This document shows, in pieces, positions 1 to 9,332 of a DNA stretch of 27,633 nucleotides. The position numbers and the translations under genes were made by a program. The notes under the pieces were generated by a model. That model did not search any database and had not been told where the DNA came from. It saw nothing but the letters and a program-made list of their open reading frames with translations. Each line of letters opens with the position of its first letter. The first letter of the stretch is position 1. The stretch spans positions 13,467 to 41,099 of the forward strand of contig DCHL01000043.1 of assembly GCA_002317595.1 (NCBI GenBank), in the 5' to 3' direction. The DNA comes from Lachnospiraceae bacterium UBA1753. GTDB lineage: Bacteria; Bacillota; Clostridia; Lachnospirales; Lachnospiraceae.

Positions 1-546
1 CTTGCGCTTCAGAGAAAGATTGCAGGCGACAGGCTGTCGCTCATAGGCTTCTATTCCATCTTTGGAAGGGATGCATATCCGATTGATACGCTTATGGAGC
101 GTTCTGCAGTGCTTAAGAGAATTGACCGCGTAAAGGTATACTACGACCTTGGCGGCGGCTTCAGTGAGCAGGATACCTGCTACTATTCCGGCGCAGTTAT
201 GGGTGATGTGGTTTCCCTTAGCATTCCTGTAGTGGATGGAGCAAAGAGCGTCAGGATTGACCCCACAGATGATCCCTGCATGGTTTCTATTAAGAAGATC
301 ACTGGAAACGAGGCACTGGTTAACGGGTGTTTGCTTGAGGGCGGAAAGGTGTTCTACAATGCGCCTGATCCTCAGATAATCGTTGAGAATACGACAGGAA
401 TGAAGAGCATCGAGCTTGAGTATGTGATATCTTCGCTAAGCTCTGAGTTCGCAGGTGCTGTTGGAAATGCCGTTGTCTTATCCCACAGGAAGAATGCGGC
501 GGAGCTGTTTAAGAGGAAGAGCCCCTATGAAAAGGTCAGAGTATGA
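1..546 (+). CDS. C-terminal part of a large surface-polysaccharide glycosyltransferase-type protein (partial)
   Basis: The reading frame is open from the first base of the window, so the start lies upstream; 181 codons are visible. The ATG at position 94 is internal, because the sequence before it reads on as coherent protein (LALQRKIAGDRLSLIGFYS). The visible part includes a segment with 'VKVYYDLGGGFSEQDT' followed by a beta-rich stretch with 'RIDPTDD'. From memory of the group, this kind of accessory domain sits at the C-terminus of large Lachnospiraceae glycosyltransferases and rhamnan-synthesis (RgpF-like) proteins. No catalytic motif is in view, so the enzyme class is inferred from that domain and from the glycosyltransferase genes downstream. 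Its last 20 bases overlap the next gene, which suggests translational coupling. Confidence 0.6.
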   Translation, partial: LALQRKIAGDRLSLIGFYSIFGRDAYPIDTLMERSAVLKRIDRVKVYYDLGGGFSEQDTCYYSGAVMGDVVSLSIPVVDGAKSVRIDPTDDPCMVSIKKITGNEALVNGCLLEGGKVFYNAPDPQIIVENTTGMKSIELEYVISSLSSEFAGAVGNAVVLSHRKNAAELFKRKSPYEKVRV

Positions 547-2461
547 CAATCTGATAAGATATGCTTCTGACCGTTATGTTGGTTTTATGGAGCAGTCCGA
601 GAAAAGGCATGAGGTCATGCCTACGGAGGAAAGAGAGCAGATATGCCAGGAACTTTCCGGGATGGAGTATGTGCTGCTTCTAAAGGCCGGTGGCAGGCTG
701 GAGGATGAGTTCCTGCGCCTTGCGTCTGCTGTATGCAGGGATACAGAGCCTGATGTCGTGTACTGCGATGAGGATATTGAGATTGGTGGCAGGCGGAGCA
801 ATCCCTTCTTTAAGCCGGACTTTGCGCCAGACACGCTGGGTAATTTTTTCTACTTCGGCGGAGCCGTCCTTGTGAAGCGGAGCCTGCTCGGAGCAGATAA
901 TGTCGGAGTAGAAAATGCTGAAACAGAAAATGCCGAAGCAGATGATGCTGAAGCTGAAACTGCTGAAGTGGAAGATACCGAAGAAAAGGGAACTCTGCTC
1001 TCGACTCTTAGCGACAAGGACTGCTGCAGAATCAGGGATGCAGTGCTTACCCTGAATGCATCCGATAATGCAAAGATAGTCCATATTCCCCAGGTGCTCT
1101 ATCATGCCTGCAGTGACTGGGATTATTCATATATTGATGAGACGAGCATGGACCTTGCTGGAAGTGAGGGACTGGTCTCAGCAGTTATCCTCTCGAAGGA
1201 TAACACTACAATGCTTCTTGAGGCACTGGATTCGCTTGCGGGCGGTATTCTGATGCCTATGGAATATATAGTCGTTGACAATGGAAGCAGCGAGAAGAAC
1301 AGAAGCTTTCTTGAGCTTGAGCTTGAGAAGAGAGGCGTGAGATACATATATCACCCTCAGGAGTTTGTATATTCTGCTCTCTGCAATATTGGAGCGAAGG
1401 CTGCCTCAGGGCGGTACCTTCTGTTCCTCAATGATGACATCATCCTTCCGGATGAGATGAAGGGTTTCCCGTCAAGGATGTGTGCTCTTGCCGCAAGGGA
1501 AAAGGTCGGAGCAGTTGGAGCGAGGCTCCTCTATCCTACGCAGAAGACTGGGGACATCCCAAGAATCCAGCATGTGGGGATATCGCAGCTTGAGAGCGGT
1601 CCTTCGCACAAGCTCTGCACCTACCCTGACAATGTCAGGTATGAAAAGGGCAGGAGCCGCGGAGTCTGGAACTGCATGGCGGTTACCGGTGCCTGTCTGA
1701 TGGTCGAAAAGAGTAAGTTCGAGGAAGTGGGCGGCTTTGATGAGAGGCTGTTCATCGCCTACACGGATGTGGATTTGTGTATGGACTTATCCCAGAAGGG
1801 CTATCTGTCTGTTGTCGACAACAATACCTGGCTCTATCACTATGAGTCAGTCTCAAGGGGACTCGATGGACGTGAGGAGACGCGTGCACAGAGACTTAAG
1901 TTTGAGAGAAATATTTTTTACGAGAAACACCCGGAAATCAAGGAGGGTGACAGGTTCTACAACAGGAATCTGACGACCTTCTCCCTGGATTACAGTGCTG
2001 ACTGCAAAATGCCCTGGGAAGAGCATACCATGTGCCCTGAGGTGGGCGTGGATGGCTGTGGGCATCTTCAGCAAAAGCTCCTGCCTGAGGGCAAGATTAT
2101 GGGAAGTATTGACCATATGAGCTATGAGGCGGCGACCTTTGACGGAGATGTGAGCTGTATTGTGCTGGAGGGATGGAGTCTCTTACATGGCAGGGACCAT
2201 CTTGACTGCGAGCCTGCTGTTGTGCTTATTGCACGGAGCGGTGCGAAAAAAACATTCAGTGCAGTCCGTAAATACAGAGGGGACCTTGGTGGGGTCTTCA
2301 CTAAGGAGAAAAATATACTTATGTCAGGCTTTGTGTGCCGGATACCTATTGCGGACCTCGAGGAGGGAACAACGCGGCTTGGTGTCGGCGTAATCCGCTC
2401 GGGACTGTTCCGCGAAGGGCTGGTGTACTATATGATGACTGACAGGACAATAGAGAACTGA
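527..2461 (+). CDS. Glycosyltransferase family 2 protein with a degenerate N-terminal GT domain and an acidic pentad insert
   Basis: The protein is 644 residues long. I chose ATG 527 because AGAGGAAG lies just upstream and it overlaps the previous stop by 20 bases; longer frames from 455 read through the upstream gene. Residues 45-110 align by eye with the second half of a GT2 domain (YCDEDIE...RSNPFFKPDFAPDTL). At the place where relatives have the DHDD metal-binding motif, this protein has KAGG (residues 53-56), so this half is probably inactive. An acidic repeat follows at residues 126-155. A complete GT2 domain runs from about residue 222 (SAVILSKDN) with LNDD at 301-304, 'GAVGARLLYP' and 'TGACLMVEKSKFEEVGGFDE'. 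The last 100 residues form an extra domain of unknown role. It probably adds a sugar to a surface polysaccharide; donor and acceptor are unknown. Confidence 0.85.
   Translation: MKRSEYDNLIRYASDRYVGFMEQSEKRHEVMPTEEREQICQELSGMEYVLLLKAGGRLEDEFLRLASAVCRDTEPDVVYCDEDIEIGGRRSNPFFKPDFAPDTLGNFFYFGGAVLVKRSLLGADNVGVENAETENAEADDAEAETAEVEDTEEKGTLLSTLSDKDCCRIRDAVLTLNASDNAKIVHIPQVLYHACSDWDYSYIDETSMDLAGSEGLVSAVILSKDNTTMLLEALDSLAGGILMPMEYIVVDNGSSEKNRSFLELELEKRGVRYIYHPQEFVYSALCNIGAKAASGRYLLFLNDDIILPDEMKGFPSRMCALAAREKVGAVGARLLYPTQKTGDIPRIQHVGISQLESGPSHKLCTYPDNVRYEKGRSRGVWNCMAVTGACLMVEKSKFEEVGGFDERLFIAYTDVDLCMDLSQKGYLSVVDNNTWLYHYESVSRGLDGREETRAQRLKFERNIFYEKHPEIKEGDRFYNRNLTTFSLDYSADCKMPWEEHTMCPEVGVDGCGHLQQKLLPEGKIMGSIDHMSYEAATFDGDVSCIVLEGWSLLHGRDHLDCEPAVVLIARSGAKKTFSAVRKYRGDLGGVFTKEKNILMSGFVCRIPIADLEEGTTRLGVGVIRSGLFREGLVYYMMTDRTIEN
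902..991 (+). repeat. In-frame 15-bp tandem repeat coding an acidic pentapeptide
   Basis: Six 15-base units are visible in the frame of the GT2 gene. The middle four follow the pattern Ala-Glu-x-(Glu/Asp)-(Asn/Asp/Thr) (AETEN, AEADD, AEAET, AEVED) and are flanked by VGVEN and TEEKG. The block sits inside the degenerate N-terminal GT region, between a membrane-face-like strand and the segment that resumes with 'LSTLSDKDCCRIRD'. Units of 15 bases keep the frame, so copy-number changes would only lengthen a flexible acidic linker. Confidence 0.85.
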
Positions 2462-2542
2462 CAGAATAGTTGATAACTGAAATACAACGAACTGGTGGAT
2501 GATATGGAAGACACAATGAAAATCGTAGAGCAGGGAGAGGAC

Positions 2543-4546
2543 ATGGGCCTTTATTACAAGGAGCTCTACGAGAAGGAAGTAAAAAAGAATGAGGACCTGA
2601 CCGAGCAGCTTGTGAAGGCTGAGGCGGAGGCTGCAGAGGCCAACAGGAAGCTTGATATATTTAAGAACAGCAAGCTGTTCAAGATAATCAAGCCCTTCAG
2701 GACCATATATGCGAAGCTTCTGGCTGTTATTGTACGCGTTAAGCGCTATGGCAGCGTGAAGGAGGTTATCAGGAAGCTTAAGTCTAAGAGGATTGAGAAG
2801 GGTGCCTGCAAGTACCATGGAACCCTGAGCTTTCCTGATGAGGCAGAGAGCAGGAGACAGCGTGAACGGGTGTTTACCACACCTCATACGTTCAGTATCC
2901 TGGTTCCACTCTTTAATACTCCTGAGAATTTCCTGCGTGAGATGATTGATTCCGTGGTAGCACAGACCTACGAGGACTGGCAGCTCTGTCTCGCTGATGG
3001 TTCAGATGCAGAGCACGGATTCGTTGCAGACATCGTGAAGGAATATATGGACAGGGAGGCGGCTTCTGGAAAGAACCGCATCGTGTATAAGAAGATTGAG
3101 AAGAACCTTGGAATCTCCGGCAACACAAATGTGTGCTTCGAGCTTGCCACAGGAGATTACATTGCACTCTTTGATCACGACGACCTCCTTCATCCGTCGG
3201 TACTCTACGAGTATGCCTGTGTCCTTGAGAAGGAGGATGCTGATTTCATCTACTGTGATGAGGCGACGTTCCAGGGCAATTCAATCAATAATATGATTAC
3301 CCTGCATTTCAAGCCTGATTTTTCACCCGACAACCTGAGGGCGAACAACTATATTTGCCACTTCTCAGCCTTCAAGGCATCACTCCTTGAGACGACGGGT
3401 CTCTTCAGAAGTGAGTTTGACGGCAGTCAGGACCATGACATGATTCTGAGACTGACCAGCGCGTCAAAAAATATTGTTCATGTGAAGCGTATCCTCTATT
3501 ACTGGAGGAGTCATGCTGCTTCTGTTGCATCCGACATCAATGCAAAGTCCTATGCGATTGATGCTGCGAAGAACGCAGTGCTTGCAGACCTTGAGTCAAG
3601 GGGCATCCACGGCGCGAAGATTGAGAGTACAAGGGCATTTGCGACGATATTCAGAATCAGGTATCCATTAAATAACAAGCCGAAGATTTCAATCATCATT
3701 CCTAATAAGGACCATCCAGAGGACCTTCGTCGCTGCATCGAATCCATTGTTGTGAAGGCTTCCTACGAGAATTACGAGATTGTGGTGGTTGAGAATAACT
3801 CAACCGGCAAGGAAATATTTAAGTACTACGAGGAACTTGAGAGGACCTGCCCCAGAGTCAAGGTGGTTAAGTTTGAGGGTGCCTTCAATTATTCAAAGGT
3901 ATGTAACCTTGGGGTGAAGAACTCTGACGGTGAGTATGTGCTCCTTCTCAACAATGATACTGAAGTGATTACGAGAAACTTCATGGAGGAGCTTCTCATG
4001 TACGCCCAGCGTGAGGATGTGGGTGCGGTCGGAGCGAAGCTTTACTATCCTGACTACACAATCCAGCACGCAGGAATCGTGATAGGACTTGGAGCTCACA
4101 GAAGTGCAGGTCATACACATTACGGGCTGTCAAAGGACAACCTCGGATATATGGGAAGGCTGTGCTATGCGCAGAACGTGACAGCTGTCACAGGTGCCTG
4201 CCTAATGGTAAGCCGCGCGGACTATGACGCGGTGGGCGGACTCGAGGAGAAGCTTGAGGTTGCACTTAACGATGTTGACCTTTGCCTTAAGCTCAGGAAG
4301 CTTGGAAGGCTCAATGTATTCACGCCTTTTGCCGAGCTGTTCCACTATGAATCAATAAGCAGGGGCTCTGACATTGACGAGAAGAACACTGTCAGTGCTG
4401 AAAGATACAACAAGGAATGCGATTATTTCAAGGATAAGTGGAAGGCAGAGCTTGCTGCCGGGGATCCATATTACAATCCTAATTTTTCGCTGGATCACAG
4501 TAATTACACCTTAAAGGCTGTTCCGATGGCTCAGGTGTCCGATTAA
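2543..4546 (+). CDS. Tandem two-domain glycosyltransferase family 2 protein
   Basis: With the start used here the protein has 667 residues. ATG 2543 has the best ribosome binding site (GGGAG five bases upstream). The frame is open further back, with GTG 2495 and ATGs 2504 and 2516 as alternatives. Residues 1-45 look like a coiled coil rich in Glu, Lys and Ala. The first GT2 domain begins at about 117 (FSILVPLFN) with DHDD at 211-214 and 'FKPDFSPDNL'. The second begins at about 378 (ISIIIPNKDHPEDL) with LNND ending at Asp472, 'AVGAKLYYPDYTIQHAG' and 'TGACLMV'. Both halves keep their acidic metal-binding motif, unlike the gene upstream. This architecture is common in rhamnan and teichoic-like polysaccharide loci and could add two sugars in succession. 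Confidence 0.9.
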   Translation: MGLYYKELYEKEVKKNEDLTEQLVKAEAEAAEANRKLDIFKNSKLFKIIKPFRTIYAKLLAVIVRVKRYGSVKEVIRKLKSKRIEKGACKYHGTLSFPDEAESRRQRERVFTTPHTFSILVPLFNTPENFLREMIDSVVAQTYEDWQLCLADGSDAEHGFVADIVKEYMDREAASGKNRIVYKKIEKNLGISGNTNVCFELATGDYIALFDHDDLLHPSVLYEYACVLEKEDADFIYCDEATFQGNSINNMITLHFKPDFSPDNLRANNYICHFSAFKASLLETTGLFRSEFDGSQDHDMILRLTSASKNIVHVKRILYYWRSHAASVASDINAKSYAIDAAKNAVLADLESRGIHGAKIESTRAFATIFRIRYPLNNKPKISIIIPNKDHPEDLRRCIESIVVKASYENYEIVVVENNSTGKEIFKYYEELERTCPRVKVVKFEGAFNYSKVCNLGVKNSDGEYVLLLNNDTEVITRNFMEELLMYAQREDVGAVGAKLYYPDYTIQHAGIVIGLGAHRSAGHTHYGLSKDNLGYMGRLCYAQNVTAVTGACLMVSRADYDAVGGLEEKLEVALNDVDLCLKLRKLGRLNVFTPFAELFHYESISRGSDIDEKNTVSAERYNKECDYFKDKWKAELAAGDPYYNPNFSLDHSNYTLKAVPMAQVSD

Positions 4547-4556
4547 GGAGAATGAC

Positions 4557-5006
4557 GTGAACGAAATTATCAGACAGCTAATCAGTAACAGGACACTTGT
4601 GAGCGCGTGCAGTGCGTGGCTAGTGGCGCAGGTCATTAAGACAATACTTTATCTCATAGTCAATAAGACCTTTGATGTATCGAGGCTTTTTGGCGATGGT
4701 GGAATGCCCAGTGGACATTCCGCGACGGTTACAGCGCTTGCAACGAGGGCGGCGATGGAGTATGGACTCTCATCAAGTATTTTTGCAATCTCTGCAGTGC
4801 TCGCCATCATTGTAATGCATGATGCCATGGGCGTCAGAAGAGAGAGTGGAAGACATGCCCAGGCCCTCAATGAAATCATGCTGCTGCTCGGAGATGACAT
4901 GGACTTTGACATGAAGCTCAAGGAGTTCTTAGGGCACAGCCCATCGCAGGTTGTCGTTGGAGCCATATTGGGGCTGGTGGTCGGACTCATTGGAGGAGCG
5001 GCATAA
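4557..5006 (+). CDS. Divergent PAP2 family membrane protein (DUF212/YuiD-like)
   Basis: The protein has 149 residues and starts at a GTG preceded six bases upstream by AAGGAG; the ATG at 4552 hits a stop at once. It has hydrophobic segments at about 12-40, 60-90 and 130-149. The signature 'GDGGMPSGHSATVTALATR' followed by 'HDAMGVRRESGRHAQALNEI' identifies the DUF212 family, a divergent relative of PAP2 phosphatases. PAP2 enzymes often dephosphorylate polyprenyl diphosphates, so a role in recycling the lipid carrier would suit this locus. That role is inferred; DUF212 proteins have no firmly established reaction that I can cite. Confidence 0.85.
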   Translation: MNEIIRQLISNRTLVSACSAWLVAQVIKTILYLIVNKTFDVSRLFGDGGMPSGHSATVTALATRAAMEYGLSSSIFAISAVLAIIVMHDAMGVRRESGRHAQALNEIMLLLGDDMDFDMKLKEFLGHSPSQVVVGAILGLVVGLIGGAA

Positions 5007-5060
5007 TTTAGTGCCTCAGGAGAGAAGCGGCCTTATTTTTTACAGAAGAAGGAGACGTAA

Positions 5061-6785
5061 ATGGGATACAGGGAAAACTACGAATACTGGATGAACGACC
5101 CGTATTTCGATGAAGATACAAAGGCGGAGCTCGCGGGAATTGCGGGGGACGAAAAAGAGATAGAAGACAGATTCTACAGGGAGCTTGAGTTTGGAACCGG
5201 TGGACTGCGCGGAGTTATCGGTGCAGGAACCAACCGCATGAATGTGTACACGGTCAGGAAAGCGACTCAGGGCCTTGCAAACTATATCAAGAAGGCTGGC
5301 AGGGAAGATATGGGAGTTGCAATCTCTTATGATTCAAGGCGTATGTCCCCTGAATTTGCCGATGTTGCGGCACTTAACCTTGCGGCAAATGGAATCAGGG
5401 CTTATGTGTATGATGACCTTCGCCCTACACCGATGCTCTCCTATGCGCTTAGGGAGCTTGGATGCACTGCGGGAATCATGATTACTGCAAGCCACAATCC
5501 CCCTGAGTACAATGGCTACAAGGCTTACTGGGAGGATGGTGCGCAGATAACCGCACCCAGGGATAAGGAAATCATCGCCGAGGTGAAGGCGGTTGCTGAT
5601 TACAGCAGCGTTCTCACAATGGATAAGGCTGAGGCAGTGGCTAAGGGCCTCTATGTGACAATCAGTCCTGAGATGGATGACAGATATATTGCTGAGCTCA
5701 AGAAGCAGATAATCCATCCTGAGGAGATTACAAAGGCTGCCAACAAGCTTAAGGTTGTTTACTCGCCCTTCAATGGAACGGGTAATGTGCCTGTCAGAAG
5801 AGTTCTCAGGGAGCTTGGCTTTGAGCAGGTATATGTCGTGCCTGAGCAGGAGAAGCCAGACCCCAACTTTACAACACTGGCATATCCCAACCCTGAGGAT
5901 CCCGACGCCTTCACTCTCGCACTGAAGCTTGCCAGAGAGGTTGATGCGGACATTGTCCTTGCTACTGACCCTGATGCGGACAGGCTTGGAATCTACGCAA
6001 AGGATGCCAAGAGCGGAGAGTACGTGGCATTCACCGGCAACATGTCCGGAATGCTCATTGCAGAGTACATTCTCAGGGAGAGAACAAAGACTTCTTCAAT
6101 GCCTGAGAACCCTGCGCTTGTCACAACTATCGTGACAACTAACCTTACAGGTCCCCTCACGGAGGACTACAAGGTCAAGAGAATTGAGGTCCTTACAGGA
6201 TTCAAATATATCGGAGAGCAGATTAAGTTCTTCGAGCAGCAGAATACCTACAATTATGTGTTTGGTCTTGAGGAGTCCTACGGATGCCTTGCCGGAACCC
6301 ACGCAAGGGACAAGGATGCCGTTGTTGCGGTAATGTGCCTCTGTGAGGTTGCCGCATGGTGCAAGAACCGTGACCTCACTGTCTGGGATCAGATGGTGAA
6401 AATATATGAGAAGTATGGCTTCTACAAGGAAGGCATGCATACCATCACCCTTAAGGGCATAGATGGTGCAGAGCAGATAGCATCCATGATGGAGAGTATC
6501 AGGAACAACCCTCCTGCAGAGGTAGGCGGTCTTAAGGTCCGGTTCTTCAGGGACTATGATAAGGATACCCTTCTTGATATGGAGAGCAGGGAAGTGACTT
6601 CCACGGGACTGCCAAGGTCTAACGTACTCTACTTTGACCTTGAAGAGGATGGCTGGTGCTGTGTCAGACCTTCAGGAACAGAACCCAAGATCAAATTCTA
6701 TATGGGCGTGAGAGGAACATCGCTCGAGGATGCCAGTGAGAGACTTGAGTCGCTTAAGGCCGCTGTCATCGAGCTTGCCAAGTAA
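5061..6785 (+). CDS. pgcA: Phosphoglucomutase/phosphomannomutase (alpha-D-phosphohexomutase)
   Basis: The protein has 574 residues, the usual length for the PgcA type. It has an AAGGAG site six bases before the ATG. All four phosphohexomutase signatures are present: the phosphoserine loop 'TASHNPPEYNGYK' with Ser144, the Mg loop 'ATDPDADRLGI' with Asp303, Asp305 and Asp307, the sugar-binding 'GLEESYGC', and the phosphate-binding 'RPSGTEPK' from residue 536. It interconverts hexose 6- and 1-phosphates in the cytoplasm, most likely glucose, and so feeds nucleotide-sugar synthesis for the polysaccharide genes around it. The symbol pgcA is by family resemblance; glucose versus mannose preference cannot be settled by eye. 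Confidence 0.93.
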   Translation: MGYRENYEYWMNDPYFDEDTKAELAGIAGDEKEIEDRFYRELEFGTGGLRGVIGAGTNRMNVYTVRKATQGLANYIKKAGREDMGVAISYDSRRMSPEFADVAALNLAANGIRAYVYDDLRPTPMLSYALRELGCTAGIMITASHNPPEYNGYKAYWEDGAQITAPRDKEIIAEVKAVADYSSVLTMDKAEAVAKGLYVTISPEMDDRYIAELKKQIIHPEEITKAANKLKVVYSPFNGTGNVPVRRVLRELGFEQVYVVPEQEKPDPNFTTLAYPNPEDPDAFTLALKLAREVDADIVLATDPDADRLGIYAKDAKSGEYVAFTGNMSGMLIAEYILRERTKTSSMPENPALVTTIVTTNLTGPLTEDYKVKRIEVLTGFKYIGEQIKFFEQQNTYNYVFGLEESYGCLAGTHARDKDAVVAVMCLCEVAAWCKNRDLTVWDQMVKIYEKYGFYKEGMHTITLKGIDGAEQIASMMESIRNNPPAEVGGLKVRFFRDYDKDTLLDMESREVTSTGLPRSNVLYFDLEEDGWCCVRPSGTEPKIKFYMGVRGTSLEDASERLESLKAAVIELAK

Positions 6786-6793
6786 TAACGATT

Positions 6794-7996
6794 ATGATGT
6801 TTGTTAAGAACCACTATAAGAAAATACTGATTCTGCTACTTGCAGCACTTGCAGCAATATCTGTGATTCAGGGCTGCAGGAATGCGGCAGAGTACAGCCA
6901 GGACTTCCAGTGGGATGCGGCGAAGGTCATGACTCTTCATATGAATCCCTACGATGAGTCGCTGAATCCTTCAGAGGAGCTGCTCTCGCTGGGATATGAC
7001 GAGTATTACAAGCAGATGGAGGCCAACCAGTTTCCGTCGCTTCTGATACTGCTGATGCCCTATACTTTGCTTGCTCCGCTGACTGCGCGGTATGCATGGA
7101 TAGTATCTAACCTTATTTTTACAGCGCTAATTATCTTCCTGCTGAGGAAGACCTTCATGAAGGATATTAAGGCTGATACCTATGCGGTCCTTTCCCTGCT
7201 TATGCTGGCGGGAACTCCCTGGAGAAATCAGATGGGAGTGGGACAGCACACCCTGTTTGCCTTCGCCTTCTTTCTGATTGCCGTGTGGCTACTGGAGCTG
7301 GCGGAAAAATATGATAGCGAGAAGGTGGCACAAAAGGCACTGACCTTCAGCCTCCTTTCAGGGCTTGCGCTCTGCGTATCCTACTTCAAGTACACGCTGA
7401 CCGCACCGCTTGCACTGTATTTTCTGTATAAGCGCCGATATAAGGAGCTGGTGATATCGGTTGTGCCGCACATCATCCTGACAGCGGCATCTGCCATGTG
7501 GCTGTCCGACAGCTTTATGAACATGATTATTAAGCCGCTCAAGGTTGCCGGTGCGCTTACCTCCGAGGGCAGTATGGATATTGGTTCCATGCTCGGTGGA
7601 GGAACCTTTACAATGCTGATAACAGTAGTGCTGATGGCAGTCCTGCTGGTTCTGGTATTCTTCGTGAAACCGGGCGAGGACCTGCTTGTAATCTCAGTAC
7701 TTCTGCTCTGGTCGCTCATAATAACCTATCACAGAAGCTATGATTACTGGGTAATGGTACTGCCGTTCTCATGGCTGATTGCAAGTGCCTCAGCGTCTGA
7801 TGAGGGGACAGCAGCATACGGTAAACGTATGTTAACGGTATACATCATTCTCGTACTCGGAATCTTCTTCGGACTGAGAGTGTTCCATGAGAGCGATGTT
7901 TCGCTCGTTGTGGCGGCCATATTTTATTACATTTATACGCTTGTCGTTACCGGCATTGCAGTGAAAGGAATAATAAAAAATGAAAAAGAACAGTAA
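6794..7996 (+). CDS. GT87-like (DUF2029) polytopic membrane glycosyltransferase
   Basis: The protein has 400 residues and about ten hydrophobic segments. It begins eight bases after the mutase stop, with a weak ribosome binding site; ATG 6797 is equally possible. After the first membrane segment there is a loop with 'DFQWDAAKVMTLHMNPYDE', typical of GT-C fold GT87/DUF2029 proteins, whose acidic loop faces outward and binds a polyprenyl-phosphate sugar. The 'RSYDYWVMVLPFSWLIA' segment near the C-terminus also fits. The next two genes look like GtrA and GtrB, which make and flip such donors, so this may be the transferase of a three-component system. The family call rests on the loop motif and membrane pattern. 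Confidence 0.72.
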   Translation: MMFVKNHYKKILILLLAALAAISVIQGCRNAAEYSQDFQWDAAKVMTLHMNPYDESLNPSEELLSLGYDEYYKQMEANQFPSLLILLMPYTLLAPLTARYAWIVSNLIFTALIIFLLRKTFMKDIKADTYAVLSLLMLAGTPWRNQMGVGQHTLFAFAFFLIAVWLLELAEKYDSEKVAQKALTFSLLSGLALCVSYFKYTLTAPLALYFLYKRRYKELVISVVPHIILTAASAMWLSDSFMNMIIKPLKVAGALTSEGSMDIGSMLGGGTFTMLITVVLMAVLLVLVFFVKPGEDLLVISVLLLWSLIITYHRSYDYWVMVLPFSWLIASASASDEGTAAYGKRMLTVYIILVLGIFFGLRVFHESDVSLVVAAIFYYIYTLVVTGIAVKGIIKNEKEQ

Positions 7997-8516
7997 ACTC
8001 ATGCAGCAGATACTGAAGTTTGCCGTGGTTGGCGGACTCAGCTGTGTAATTGACTTCGCGATATACTCAGCCATGTACTATGGCTTCCTTACGAGGATGT
8101 TTGATGAAATCACGGCAGCGGGCATTGCGTCCGTATTCGGTTTCCTGATTTCACTTATCTTCAACTATATCGCAAGCATGGCCTTTGTATTTGAGCGCAA
8201 GGAGGACGCGAACAGAGTTACAGAGTTCATCATCTTCGGCATTCTGTCGCTCATTGGACTTGGACTCAATACGGTCATTATCATGAGCGTGATGTGGCTG
8301 AATGTGACCTTTGTTGTGGACAAGGCGAACTGGTTTGCGGCAATGATCAATGGAATTAACGGCTGCGTTGATGCTGTGGTCGGCTGGATGCTTGGATTGA
8401 TTGGTAAGCCCTATGAGTCAGTAGACTGGGTTCCCATCGAGGCGAAGATTCTCGCAACAGCCATCGTCATGGTGTACAATTTCATTACAAGAAAGAAATT
8501 CATTGAGAAGCACTGA
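7980..8516 (+). CDS. GtrA-like membrane protein (putative polyprenyl-phosphate sugar flippase)
   Basis: The protein has 178 residues and overlaps the previous gene by 17 bases. The opening 'MQQILKFAVVGGLSCVIDFAIYSAMYYGFL' pattern is characteristic of the GtrA family (PF04138), and the rest carries the expected hydrophobic helices with 'FNYIASMAFVFERKED' in the middle and 'YNFITRKKFIEKH' at the end. It is longer than the usual 120-150 residues because of an extra hydrophobic stretch at about 105-145. GtrA proteins are thought to move undecaprenyl-phosphate sugars across the membrane. The adjoining DPM1-like GT2 gene supports that role here. Confidence 0.85.
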   Translation: MKKNSKLMQQILKFAVVGGLSCVIDFAIYSAMYYGFLTRMFDEITAAGIASVFGFLISLIFNYIASMAFVFERKEDANRVTEFIIFGILSLIGLGLNTVIIMSVMWLNVTFVVDKANWFAAMINGINGCVDAVVGWMLGLIGKPYESVDWVPIEAKILATAIVMVYNFITRKKFIEKH

Positions 8517-8536
8517 ATTATCAGAGGTATTATCTT

Positions 8537-9316
8537 ATGGAAAAAATATTACTTTTTATCCCTGCCTACAACTGTGAGAACCAGATTGTCAGGGTATTAA
8601 ATCAGATAGACAGCCAGGTGCTGGAGTATATCTCAGAGGTAATTGTGGTTAATAACTTAAGTACGGACGGAACAGAGCAGGCCGTTCTTGATTTCAAGGC
8701 TGAGAATCCCAAGGTGCCTGTAAAGCTTCTTAGGAATCATGAGAACTACGGTCTTGGCGGATCGCACAAGGTTGCCTTCAGGTATGCTGTAGACAAGGGA
8801 TTTGACTATGTCTGCGTACTGCACGGTGACGATCAGGGAAATATCCATGATTTCATTCCCATGCTGAGGAAGGGAATACACACAAAGCATGACTGTGTGC
8901 TCGGAGCCAGATTCATGAGAGGCTCAAGGCTTCAGGGCTATTCGCTCTTCAGGACCTTTGGTAATATTGTATATGACTTTATTTTTGCAGCAGTAATTAA
9001 GCAGAGAGTGTTTGATCTTGGCTCTGGACTCAACATCTACAATACCAAGATGCTCAGGTACAGGTTCTTCGAGAAGTTCCCAGATAACCTGATGTTCAAC
9101 TACTGTATGATTATGGCTGCTGACTTCTATAAGCAGGATATCATTTTCTATCCGATTTCATGGAGAGAGGATGACCAGGTTTCCAACGTAAAAATGGGCA
9201 AGCAGGCTGTGAAGGTTCTGTCTATGCTGAAGGACTATGCTCTTGATAAGGAGACAATCAGGGGCGACTACAGAGATAAAGCAATTGAAAGCTACGAGGC
9301 GGACGAGATAAAGTAA
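8537..9316 (+). CDS. Family 2 glycosyltransferase, DPM1/GtrB-like polyprenyl-phosphate sugar synthase
   Basis: The protein has 259 residues and starts with an AGAGG site nine bases upstream. It opens directly with the GT2 fold (ILLFIPAYNCENQI), followed by 'VVNNLSTDGTEQ', 'NYGLGGSHKVAFRYA' and the metal-binding 'HGDDQG' (Asp98, Asp99). It ends without the two C-terminal membrane helices seen in classical GtrB, so it is more like soluble DPM1-type enzymes. It probably moves a sugar from a nucleotide donor to undecaprenyl phosphate on the inner face, making the lipid donor for the flanking GtrA-like and GT87-like proteins. The sugar is not known. Confidence 0.85.
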   Translation: MEKILLFIPAYNCENQIVRVLNQIDSQVLEYISEVIVVNNLSTDGTEQAVLDFKAENPKVPVKLLRNHENYGLGGSHKVAFRYAVDKGFDYVCVLHGDDQGNIHDFIPMLRKGIHTKHDCVLGARFMRGSRLQGYSLFRTFGNIVYDFIFAAVIKQRVFDLGSGLNIYNTKMLRYRFFEKFPDNLMFNYCMIMAADFYKQDIIFYPISWREDDQVSNVKMGKQAVKVLSMLKDYALDKETIRGDYRDKAIESYEADEIK

Positions 9317-9332
9317 GGAACTTCTGACAGGA

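Noticed and set aside
455..526. Upstream extension of the GT2 gene at 527
   Set aside because: The added residues are an out-of-frame reading of the previous gene's end, and ATG 527 has a proper ribosome binding site.
2324..2887. 187-residue reverse-strand frame crossing the gap between the two GT2 genes
   Set aside because: It spans the ends of two well-supported genes and shows no family motif or ribosome binding site.
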